A DNA stretch of 40,061 nt from contig SVOP01000006.1 of assembly GCA_015066325.1 (NCBI GenBank), positions 1 through 40,061 on the forward strand, given 5' to 3'. Shown here one piece after another: positions 10,503 to 17,742 of this stretch (position 1 is the stretch's first letter; every line of letters begins with the position of its first letter). Under the pieces are notes generated by a model. That model had not been told where the DNA came from and ran no database searches. It worked only from the letters and a program-made list of their open reading frames with translations. A program made the translations under genes and the position numbers. The stretch is from Oscillospiraceae bacterium (GTDB lineage: Bacteria; Bacillota; Clostridia; Oscillospirales; Acutalibacteraceae).

Positions 10503-11593
10503 TAAATTATCTCACCGCCTTTAATAAGAAAGGACTTACCTCCACATAGCCTCAATACTTGTGACGGGTCACAGCAAGTGAGAAAAACTTGTCTGTCATT
10601 TATATGGTTAAGAACATAATCCTGACGCTTCTCATCAAGCTCGCTCATAACATCATCGAGAAGTGCAACGGGAGTTTCACCCGTAACTTTTTTTATTATT
10701 TCCGATTCGCCTAATTTAAGTGCCAATGCACAAGAACGCTGTTGACCTTGTGAACCATAGCTTCTTGCACTTACATTATTAATTAAAATTTCTAAATCAT
10801 CCCTATGAGGACCAACGGTAGTTGTTTTTGAAAAAATATCCTCTTTCCGAGAATTTTTAAGAATTTCAATTTCATTTAAATAAATATCTTTTACCGATAA
10901 CTCTTTATTTATATTTTTCGAGTAAAAAACTGAAAAATTTTCTTTATTTTCAGAAATACCTGAGTAAATACTTTTACTATAATCAGAAAGTAAATCTATA
11001 TATTGAAGTCTTTCTTTAATAACACAAGCAGAATATCTTGCTAATTGGTCATCCCAGGTATCAAGCATATCGTAAAGTTCAGAATTTAAATGCAAATCCT
11101 TAAGCAAAGCATTTCTTTGAATTAATGCTCTTTTATAGCCTGCAAGATGCTCTGCATAAGACGGCTTTAATTGGCATAAGGCAGTATCTAAAAACTTTCT
11201 TCTTGCAGCCGGACCATCTTTTATTAAAGATAAATGAACAGGAGAAAAAATAACTGCATAAAACGAACCTATAAGCTCTGCAGTTGAGCGAAGAGAAACT
11301 CCGTTTAAAGAAGCATTCTTCTTTTTATCTGCAATGATTATTTCAGATTTTTTTTCTCTTATATTATCAGAAAAATCTAAATTAATTTTAGCAAAATCTT
11401 CACCGAATTTTATCAGCTCATTATCCTTTGCGCCACGAAAGCTTTTGCACCCTGTAAAAAGCCATATAGACTCTAAAATATTGGTTTTACCTTGTGCATT
11501 TTCACCGTAAATAACATTTACTCCGTTATCAGCAGTAAAGCTTAATTCGGCGATATTTCTGAAATTTTTAATTTTAACAGAATTAATCGTCAT
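10502..11593 (-). CDS. recF: DNA replication and repair protein RecF
   Basis: SMC-like ATPase that helps load RecA at single-strand gaps. Walker A is GENAQGKTN near residue 31, the ABC-type signature is SYGSQGQQRSCALALKL, and Walker B is VALLDDVMSELDEKRQ. The 363-residue length is typical. It lies 24 bp after yaaA and is coupled to remB, in the classical Bacillota origin order. Confidence 0.96.
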   Translation of the reverse strand: MTINSVKIKNFRNIAELSFTADNGVNVIYGENAQGKTNILESIWLFTGCKSFRGAKDNELIKFGEDFAKINLDFSDNIREKKSEIIIADKKKNASLNGVSLRSTAELIGSFYAVIFSPVHLSLIKDGPAARRKFLDTALCQLKPSYAEHLAGYKRALIQRNALLKDLHLNSELYDMLDTWDDQLARYSACVIKERLQYIDLLSDYSKSIYSGISENKENFSVFYSKNINKELSVKDIYLNEIEILKNSRKEDIFSKTTTVGPHRDDLEILINNVSARSYGSQGQQRSCALALKLGESEIIKKVTGETPVALLDDVMSELDEKRQDYVLNHINDRQVFLTCCDPSQVLRLCGGKSFLIKGGEII

Positions 11594-11617
11594 ACTTCAC
11601 CGCTTCTTATAAATGAT

Positions 11618-11857
11618 TTATTTAATATCGTAAATTATTTTTTCATATTCAGCACAGTCACCCTGACGGAGTTTTTTGCCACGCATTGTGCATATTTCTC
11701 CGTTAACTTTAACTTCGCCATCCTGAATTATGATTTTTGCATGTCCGCCCGTGTTAACAACACCAACATTTTTCAAAAGGTCATCAAGACGAATATAATC
11801 ACCCTTTAAAATAAAATCCTTGTGTTCTTTTTGGGCAACTTTAACTTTAATTTTCAT
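11618..11857 (-). CDS. yaaA: S4-domain RNA-binding protein YaaA
   Basis: A 79-residue S4-domain protein. RLDDLLKNVGVVNTGGHAKIIIQDGEVKVNGE is the typical S4 fold with the conserved 'GG.AK..I..G.V.VNG' pattern. In Bacillus this gene lies between dnaN and recF and has been linked to ribosome assembly. The start at 11857 follows GAAAGAATGTTCAAAA. Confidence 0.92.
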   Translation of the reverse strand: MKIKVKVAQKEHKDFILKGDYIRLDDLLKNVGVVNTGGHAKIIIQDGEVKVNGEICTMRGKKLRQGDCAEYEKIIYDIK

Positions 11858-11898
11858 TTTTTGAACATTCTTTCAATATTTGTATAAAGCTTATTACA

Positions 11899-13014
11899 TC
11901 AGCCTATATTTTCATTTTTTAATCTCATAGGAATAATTAAGAAAATGAAATTATCGCCTTCAACGGGCTTAATAATAATAGGGGAAACGGGGCTTGAAAG
12001 CTCAATTTTAACTTCATCAACATCAACTGTGCGTAAGCAATCAGTTAAATAAGTATTATTAAAGCCGATTTCAAGTCTTTTTCCTTCTATTGAAGCAGGA
12101 ATTTTATCAGTTGCTGCACCAAGGGAGGTTGCACTGGAAATTCTTATTGTGTTATCGTCAAAAATACAACGAATTGGACTCTTTATTTTACTTGTAATAA
12201 GAAGAGATGTTCTTTCAACACTGTCAAGAATAAGTTTAAGATTAACTCTTGCTTTTGTTGTGCTTTCTGAAGGAATTGCATTTTTGTAGTTAAAGAATTC
12301 ACCTTCTAAAAGACGAGAAATTATTCTGTAATTTCCGATTTCAAAGAGAATGAATTTTTTACCGATTGAGAATGTGATGTTAGAATCATCATCGTCCGTT
12401 AATTTAACAACCTCAGAAAGAGTTTTTGCCGGAACAACGAATGTCATATCCTCGCCTGCATATTCAATTGTTTCATTTCTTATAGCAAGGCGGAAGCCAT
12501 CGCAGGAAATAAGGCGGAGATTATTGTTTTCAACCTCAAATTTAATACCTTTGTGTACGGGTTTAATATCCTGAACTGCAACTGCAAAAATAGTCTGTTT
12601 AACCATATTTTTAAGTATACCCTGCTTAATTGCAAAAGGAATACCGCCTGAAACTGTGGGAAGCTCAGGATAATCATCTGCAGGAATGCCAACAAGTGAA
12701 AACTCTGCTTCACCTGATGTGATTTTACAAAGGTTATGGCTATCGCAGTTGATAGTTACACTCTGAGCAGGTAATCTTCTTAAAATATCACAAAGAAGAC
12801 GTGCGTTAAGCACAATGCTGCCTTCAGTTTCTGTTGAGCATTCAATAGTAGTTGTGATACCTACTTCAAGGTCATAGCCTGTGAGGGTAAGTTTAGAATT
12901 TTTAGCCTGAAGATAGATACCTTCTGTTGCAGGAAGAGTGCTTTTCTGAGGAACACCACGTTGAACGATGTTACAAGCTTCTGCAAGAACGGATGTGTTA
13001 CAAATTATTTTCAT
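11899..13014 (-). CDS. dnaN: DNA polymerase III beta sliding clamp
   Basis: The beta clamp encircles DNA and tethers polymerase III. The 371 residues fit three repeated clamp domains. Visible family segments include TEGIYLQAKNSKLTLTGYDLEVGI and LRLISCDGFRLAIRNE. The ORF track starts at 13131, but the first 39 residues are a hydrophobic translation of non-coding DNA. The ATG at 13014 has GGAGGT seven bases upstream and begins MKIICNTSVLAEAC, the normal clamp start. The gap to dnaA holds origin elements. Confidence 0.96.
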   Translation of the reverse strand: MKIICNTSVLAEACNIVQRGVPQKSTLPATEGIYLQAKNSKLTLTGYDLEVGITTTIECSTETEGSIVLNARLLCDILRRLPAQSVTINCDSHNLCKITSGEAEFSLVGIPADDYPELPTVSGGIPFAIKQGILKNMVKQTIFAVAVQDIKPVHKGIKFEVENNNLRLISCDGFRLAIRNETIEYAGEDMTFVVPAKTLSEVVKLTDDDDSNITFSIGKKFILFEIGNYRIISRLLEGEFFNYKNAIPSESTTKARVNLKLILDSVERTSLLITSKIKSPIRCIFDDNTIRISSATSLGAATDKIPASIEGKRLEIGFNNTYLTDCLRTVDVDEVKIELSSPVSPIIIKPVEGDNFIFLIIPMRLKNENIG

Positions 13015-13301
13015 AATGCTACCTCCATAAAGATAGAAATAAAAGATTTTTGATTTTGTGAATAAAACTAAAATTTTTGTTAAAAATATTAAATTAAACA
13101 GTAGCAGTAGTAGATACTGTAGAATTGTCAAAAGATAGCATACAGCATTTATTTTAAAGGATTTTAAGGAATTTTTTTTCTGTAGAAAAATTGTAAATAA
13201 ATGTCAGTAAATAAATCTAAAAAAAATTCAATGTAGACGTTGTTTATAAATTTTTATACATATGTGTTCAAAATGTTCAAAAATGCCGTAAGCATAATGG
13301 C
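13015..13301. other. oriC, dnaA-dnaN part: variant DnaA boxes and DnaA-trio-like run
   Basis: There is no gene here and the DNA is very AT-rich. A cluster of 9-mers lies at 13241-13282: TGTTTATAA, TTTTATACA, and a perfect tandem pair TGTTCAAAA TGTTCAAAA (reverse complement TTTTGAACA). Further sites are TGTAGAAAA at 13181-13189 and TGTTAAAAA at 13078-13086. These resemble TTATCCACA but with a TTTTNNACA pattern; no perfect TTATCCACA is present. The run CAGTAGCAGTAGTAG at 13099-13113 has the orientation of the Bacillus DnaA-trio in the dnaA-dnaN gap, where unwinding begins. In the dnaA-to-dnaN direction the order is box cluster, AT-rich DNA, trios, then more AT-rich DNA. Confidence 0.65.
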
Positions 13302-14648
13302 TTATTCTTTAATACTCTTCATAATATCGTATATATTATTTTTGAGTGAGGGGTTGTCCTCCATTTTGCTTTCGCAGGATTCAATAGAGTAAATAACAGT
13401 TGAGTGCTTTTTACCACCAAACTGGCCACCTATTTCCTCAAAAGTAAGGTTTGTAACCTCTCTCATAATATACATTGCTGCCTGACGGGCATTTGAAATT
13501 TCAGCTTTTTTCTTTTCTGAGCGAATATCTTCAGGTGAAACTCCAAAGCTTCTTGCAACTTTATCAATAATATTATTTATTGTAACCTCAGTAGGCTGAG
13601 CATAATAAATGATGTCTTTAATAATATCATTTGCAACGCCGATTGTCGGAGCGCTTCCGTCAATTGAATAAACCGCATAGAGCTTATTAACAACTCCTTC
13701 TATCTGACGAACATTATTTTTAAGGCGCTCTGCAATAAATTCAACAACATCATCAGGTATTACCATATTGAATGCCTGAGCTTTGCGGCGGATAATAGCT
13801 ATTCTTGTTTCAAGCATTGGTGGTTGAATATCTGCAAGGAGGCCTTGCACGAAACGACTGCGAAGTCTTTCTTCCAAAGTAGGAATATCTTTGGGTGGAC
13901 GGTCAGATGTAAGTACAATTTGTTTACCTTGGTTGATAAGCGCTTCAAAGGTGTAGAAAAATTCTTCCTGAGCAACGCTTGTTTTACCGATAAACTGAAT
14001 ATCGTCCATAAGGAGAATATCTGCGTTTCTATATTTATTATGAAACTCTGACATATTTTTATCGCCCATATGGTTAATCATTTCATTTAGAAAATTCTCA
14101 CCACTTGTATAAACGATATTCATTGATGGCATTTTGCGTTTAATTTCCGCTCTGATGGCTTTAAGCAAGTGAGTTTTGCCAAGACCGGATTCACCATATA
14201 TGAAAAGGGGATTGTGAACGCTACCGGGGTTATTGGTAACTGCAACTGCAGCAACGTATGCAAATTGGTTTGTTGAACCAACAATGAAGTTATTAAATGT
14301 AGGCTCCAATTTTGAAGAATCAAGCTCATTATCAACAGAAATTTGATTGTTATCTGAATTTTTACCGCTATTTTTAGCATTTTCGGAATTTTTAAGGGCA
14401 GATTCATCAACAGTTACGCTGACATTAACGGGAAAACCAATTACACCTTCACAAGCTTTTTTAATTTCATTCAAAAAACGATTATCAATAATATTCTTTT
14501 TAAATTCTGATGAAGCTTGTACTGTAACACAGTCACCATCAAAATCTATGGGAACTAAATCTTTAATCCAGGTTGATAAAACCGCATTTGAAACATTCCC
14601 TGCAATTTCCTGAAGAACCGCATTCCAAAGTTCAATAATATTATCCAA
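13302..14648 (-). CDS. dnaA: Chromosomal replication initiator DnaA
   Basis: AAA+ initiator that binds oriC and opens DNA. The domains are an N-terminal helicase-contact domain (1-80), a variable Asn/Ser-rich linker (about 85-112), the AAA+ core with Walker A GESGLGKT (152-159) and Walker B ILLMDDIQFIG, and the C-terminal DNA-binding domain. The usual signature GGRDH(T/S)TV reads GGKKHSTV here (411-418), and the other base-reading segment, usually KRxxSVAxPRQ, reads KKKAEISNARQ. Length is 448 residues. The start codon is TTG, seven bases after GGGGTG. A good promoter upstream has its -35 box inside a candidate DnaA box, suggesting autoregulation. Confidence 0.97.
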   Translation of the reverse strand: MDNIIELWNAVLQEIAGNVSNAVLSTWIKDLVPIDFDGDCVTVQASSEFKKNIIDNRFLNEIKKACEGVIGFPVNVSVTVDESALKNSENAKNSGKNSDNNQISVDNELDSSKLEPTFNNFIVGSTNQFAYVAAVAVTNNPGSVHNPLFIYGESGLGKTHLLKAIRAEIKRKMPSMNIVYTSGENFLNEMINHMGDKNMSEFHNKYRNADILLMDDIQFIGKTSVAQEEFFYTFEALINQGKQIVLTSDRPPKDIPTLEERLRSRFVQGLLADIQPPMLETRIAIIRRKAQAFNMVIPDDVVEFIAERLKNNVRQIEGVVNKLYAVYSIDGSAPTIGVANDIIKDIIYYAQPTEVTINNIIDKVARSFGVSPEDIRSEKKKAEISNARQAAMYIMREVTNLTFEEIGGQFGGKKHSTVIYSIESCESKMEDNPSLKNNIYDIMKSIKE

Positions 14649-14709
14649 TTATTTCACCCCAAAAATTTACGTATATAATGTATATAATTACTATAATATA
14701 TTCTATTAA

Positions 14710-14738
14710 AGTATATCATATAGTGAGGTATTTTTCAA
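14710..14738 (-). promoter_or_regulatory. dnaA promoter overlapping a DnaA-box-like site
   Basis: On the minus strand TTGAAA, 17 bp, TATACT lies about 60 bp before the TTG start. The -35 box lies inside the 9-mer TGTTGAAAA (reverse complement TTTTCAACA), so DnaA bound there would block transcription. Confidence 0.75.
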
Positions 14739-14828
14739 CAAAATTGTAGAAAAAATCGACAATTAATGAAAGAAATGTTCAAAAAAATTCAAATGTGTTA
14801 AATTAATTAAAAATTAACCTGTAAAATA

Positions 14829-14857
14829 TTGCATTTATGGAAAATTTACTGTAATAT
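14829..14857 (+). promoter_or_regulatory. Promoter of the RING-like membrane protein gene
   Basis: TTGCAT, 17 bp, TAATAT, about 45 bp before the ATG at 14902; divergent from the dnaA promoter. Confidence 0.55.
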
Positions 14858-14901
14858 TTACCTTGATAACATATATTTAAAAATCAAAAGAAAGGCGAAA
14901 A

Positions 14902-15810
14902 ATGAAATATTCAAATTACAAATGCCCTGTTTGCAATAATCAGTTTACTGAGGATGACGATGTTGTTGTTTGCCCCGAATGCGGCACTCCTCACCACAGA
15001 GAATGTTATATTCAAAATGAAAATTGTGCAAATGCGGACAAGCACGGCACAAATGAACCAATTGAGGTTGAATTTGTGGATGTTGAAGAAAAAGAAGAAA
15101 AAATATCTGAAACAGAAACAACGGAAAATAATACTGAAAATCCACAGCAGGTTGTTCAGGAAGTAATTGAAGAATTAAAAGGCGGAACCGGAGATTATAT
15201 GCTTAACGGTAAGCACGTTTCTTTCTATGAAGCCGCAATAGGAAAAAATCAAAAATTCTATATTCCGCACTTTATGATTATGGATAAAACAAAAAAAGCT
15301 GTTTCCTGGAATATTGCAGGATTTTTTGTTCCTCTTGCTTGGTGTTTATACAGAAAAATGTATAAATTTTCAGCAATTATTCTCGCATTATATGTTCTTA
15401 TGATAGGAACAATAGGACTTACTATTATGTCAAATGAAGAATTTGTAAATGCTATTAATGAATGTGCAGAAGAAGACCCAAATTTCTATGAGAATATACT
15501 CCTTTATAATACAAAGAATTCCAATGTTTCTTTGACAGAAAAGCAAATGAAGCTCAATAAGCTTAGTAATGAATATAAACCACCCGTTCCCGTTCAGATA
15601 ATGACATATCTAATAACATATGGAATAAGAATAATAATGGGTATTTATGCAACAAATCTGTATTATAAGAAATTATCAAAGAGTATTGAAAAGGTTGATA
15701 AATTAGATATTTCACCCGATATGAAAAGGTCAGTTCTTTTCAGAAAATGCGGAACATTGCCATTTATATTGGTAGCTATAATAGGATTTTTTGAGTGGCA
15801 GATGTTTTAA
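14902..15810 (+). CDS. RING-like zinc-finger membrane protein (Prok-RING/DUF2628-like)
   Basis: The N-terminus has a cross-brace-like zinc site: CPVC (8-11), CPEC (24-27), then HHRECY around 31-36, resembling the prokaryotic RING finger family. An acidic Glu/Thr-rich linker follows (about 50-100), then a DUF2628-like membrane part (VSWNIAGFFVPLAWCLYRKMYKFSAIILALYVLMI, a helix near 230-250, and LPFILVAIIGFFEW at the end). Family function is unknown; the zinc finger faces the cytoplasm if the first helix is at about 140. It starts after GAAAGG and is divergent from dnaA, the side where rpmH-rnpA-yidC stand in many Bacillota. Its stop touches a repeat element. Confidence 0.75.
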   Translation: MKYSNYKCPVCNNQFTEDDDVVVCPECGTPHHRECYIQNENCANADKHGTNEPIEVEFVDVEEKEEKISETETTENNTENPQQVVQEVIEELKGGTGDYMLNGKHVSFYEAAIGKNQKFYIPHFMIMDKTKKAVSWNIAGFFVPLAWCLYRKMYKFSAIILALYVLMIGTIGLTIMSNEEFVNAINECAEEDPNFYENILLYNTKNSNVSLTEKQMKLNKLSNEYKPPVPVQIMTYLITYGIRIIMGIYATNLYYKKLSKSIEKVDKLDISPDMKRSVLFRKCGTLPFILVAIIGFFEWQMF

Positions 15811-15946
15811 AAAATTAAAAATTAGAAATAGAAAATGAGAAATATCGGGACTTGCAGTCAGCATTATAAAGCTTCAATAATTTCCGTAACATTTATAATT
15901 GGCTTTGCCCTTAAATTTCTCATTTATAATTTGTAATTCGTAATTT
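15811..15946. repeat. Palindromic element with 7-nt-periodic arms, copy 2
   Basis: The left arm reads aaaatta, aaaatta, gaaatag, aaaatga, gaaatat. The right arm reads atttctc, atttata, atttgta, attcgta, attt. The arms are mutually complementary but unlike those of copy 1 (3553-3717). The core begins CGGGACTTGCAGTCAGCA, matching copy 1 (CGGGACCTGCGGTCGGCA) at most positions, and the core ends share CCCTTAA. It fills the whole gap between the RING-like gene and rarA, and its last bases (TAAGGG) may serve as the rarA ribosome binding site. Confidence 0.7.
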
Positions 15947-15961
15947 AAGGGATTGTTAATT

Positions 15962-17239
15962 ATGCACACACCTCTTGCGGACAGAATCCGTCCTCAAAGT
16001 ATTGATGAGATAGTAGGTCAACAGCACCTGATAGGTGAGGGTAAGCCTTTAAGAAATATCATAGAATCAGGTGAATTACCAAACCTTATTTTCTATGGCC
16101 CCTCAGGTACAGGTAAAACTACTCTCGCCCGAATGATTGCCAAAAAGACCGACAGAACTCTTCGTAAGCTTAACTGCACAACTGCAGGAACTCAGGATAT
16201 AAGAGATATTGTTGAAGATCTTAACGCCTTCACAGCACCAAACGGAATCCTTTTATACCTCGATGAGATTCAATACTTTAATAAAAAGCAACAACAAACA
16301 CTTCTGGAATATATTGAGGATGGTTCAATAACTCTTATTGCTTCTACAACGGAAAACCCATATTTCTATGTATATAGCGCAATTTTAAGCCGTTCCTCAG
16401 TTTTCGAATTTAAACACGTTACTCCTCAAGAGGTGGAAAAAGCCGTTATCCGCGGTTTTAATCTTTTAGCAGAGGAAAAGAACGAAGAATTTCAGGTTGA
16501 AGACGGAGTTTCATTACATATTGCAACTGCTTGTGGCGGAGATGTAAGAAAATCTCTTAATGCGGTTGAGCTTTGCGTTTTAGCAGCCCGTAAACCTCAG
16601 GAAAATGAAAAAAGAATAATTACTCTTGAACACGCTAAAGAGCTTACTCAGAAAAGTGCAATGCGTTATGACAGAGAGGGTGACGAGCATTACGACATTC
16701 TTTCTGCATTTCAGAAATCTATGAGGGGTTCTGACCCCGATGCCGCAGTCCATTATCTTTCAAGACTTCTTGAAGCAGGGGATATGACATCTGCAATACG
16801 ACGTCTTTTGGTTTGTGCGGCAGAGGATGTTGGTCTTGCTTACCCCATGATTTTGCCTATTGTAAAGGCTGCAACAGATATTGCTCTTCAGGTGGGTATG
16901 CCGGAAGCAAGAATACCTCTTGCAGATGCAGTTGTTTTGGTTTGTAATTCTCCAAAATCAACCACAGGACACGATGCCATAGGTGCTGCTATGGAGGATA
17001 TTCAAAAAGGAAAAAGCGGACCTATTCCGCGCCAGCTTCAAAATAAGCATTTTGATGGTGAGGATGCGGAGGTTAAAGGTCAGTTTTATAAGTATCCTCA
17101 CAGCTTTCCTAATCACTGGGTTGAGCAGCAATATTTGCCTGATGCTCTTAAAAACGCTAAATATTATGAATTTGGTGATAACAAGCAAGAGCAGGCGGCA
17201 AAGGAATACTGGAAAAAAATTAAGGGGGATTTAAAATGA
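15962..17239 (+). CDS. rarA: Replication-associated recombination protein A
   Basis: AAA+ ATPase of the RarA/MgsA/WRNIP1 family, related to clamp loaders and acting at stalled forks. Walker A is GPSGTGKT (46-53) and Walker B is LYLDEIQYFNKKQQ (the family more often has DEIHRFNK). The C-terminal tetramer domain includes SAMRYDREGDEHYDILSAFQKSMRGSDPDAA and the HSFPNHWVEQQYLP end. I chose ATG 15962 rather than the TTG at 15953, because MHTPLADRIRPQ is the normal start and the AAGGG site fits it. It overlaps the next gene by four bases. Confidence 0.95.
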   Translation: MHTPLADRIRPQSIDEIVGQQHLIGEGKPLRNIIESGELPNLIFYGPSGTGKTTLARMIAKKTDRTLRKLNCTTAGTQDIRDIVEDLNAFTAPNGILLYLDEIQYFNKKQQQTLLEYIEDGSITLIASTTENPYFYVYSAILSRSSVFEFKHVTPQEVEKAVIRGFNLLAEEKNEEFQVEDGVSLHIATACGGDVRKSLNAVELCVLAARKPQENEKRIITLEHAKELTQKSAMRYDREGDEHYDILSAFQKSMRGSDPDAAVHYLSRLLEAGDMTSAIRRLLVCAAEDVGLAYPMILPIVKAATDIALQVGMPEARIPLADAVVLVCNSPKSTTGHDAIGAAMEDIQKGKSGPIPRQLQNKHFDGEDAEVKGQFYKYPHSFPNHWVEQQYLPDALKNAKYYEFGDNKQEQAAKEYWKKIKGDLK

Positions 17240-17742
17240 AAAAGAAAATCGGAATTTTAGCCCTTGTTATTGCAATTGCAATGTGTTTTTTCACAATAAG
17301 TGCATTTGCAATAAGCGAAGAAAACAGAAATTCACAAATGCCCTTCGTTGACTCAGACCAAATTTCACCCGAGTACCCCGATGTTCAGACAGAAGCGGAT
17401 CTGATGGAAGATTTTGAAGAGATTTTTGGTGAAGGCGGAAAAGAATTTTTTATTGCAGTAATTATAGGAACTCTTTTTTCATTATTATTTTTTCCTGCTC
17501 TTATAATTGCAATTGTTTTTGCTGTGCTTCATAGTAATGCAAAGAAAAAGGTTAAAGAATATGAAAGATTTTTCGGTCCTATTTCCCAAAATTCGCCGAG
17601 ATATTACAATCCCAATGTGAACAATATGGTATATCAAAGCCAACCTGTAAATCCAACAGGTGTTCCAATGGGAACTGCGCCTATTGGTAACCCTTATGTG
17701 CCTCAAAATGATATAAATAATCAGCAAGGAGGGCAGTTTTAA
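17236..17742 (+). CDS. Single-pass membrane protein with signal peptide and Asn/Gln/Pro-rich tail
   Basis: I do not recognise a family. Residues 1-26 are a signal peptide ending SAFA. About 45 acidic residues lie outside, one membrane helix follows (FFIAVIIGTLFSLLFFPALIIAIVFAVL), then a cytoplasmic part KKKVKEYERFFGPISQ and a disordered tail rich in Asn, Gln, Pro and Tyr. The ATG overlaps the rarA stop (ATGA), and the stop overlaps the next start (TAATG), so three genes are translationally coupled. The next gene has the same plan, including a (F/Y)GxISQ motif just after the helix, so the two are probably paralogues. Confidence 0.7.
   Translation: MKKKIGILALVIAIAMCFFTISAFAISEENRNSQMPFVDSDQISPEYPDVQTEADLMEDFEEIFGEGGKEFFIAVIIGTLFSLLFFPALIIAIVFAVLHSNAKKKVKEYERFFGPISQNSPRYYNPNVNNMVYQSQPVNPTGVPMGTAPIGNPYVPQNDINNQQGGQF

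Larger units (their letters stand above)
14649..14901. other. oriC, upstream part: divergent promoter region of dnaA with variant DnaA boxes
   Basis: A gene-free 253-bp region between divergent genes. Candidate boxes are TTTTCAACA (14732-14740), an inverted TGTAGAAAA four bases away (14745-14753), and TGTTCAAAA (14776-14784), which repeats the 9-mer of the dnaA-dnaN gap. A bipartite origin with boxes on both sides of dnaA is the usual Bacillota plan. No perfect TTATCCACA is present. Confidence 0.6.

Noticed and set aside
13015-13131. 39-residue N-terminal extension of dnaN
   Set aside because: A hydrophobic translation of AT-rich origin DNA; a strong RBS and the normal clamp N-terminus place the start at 13014.
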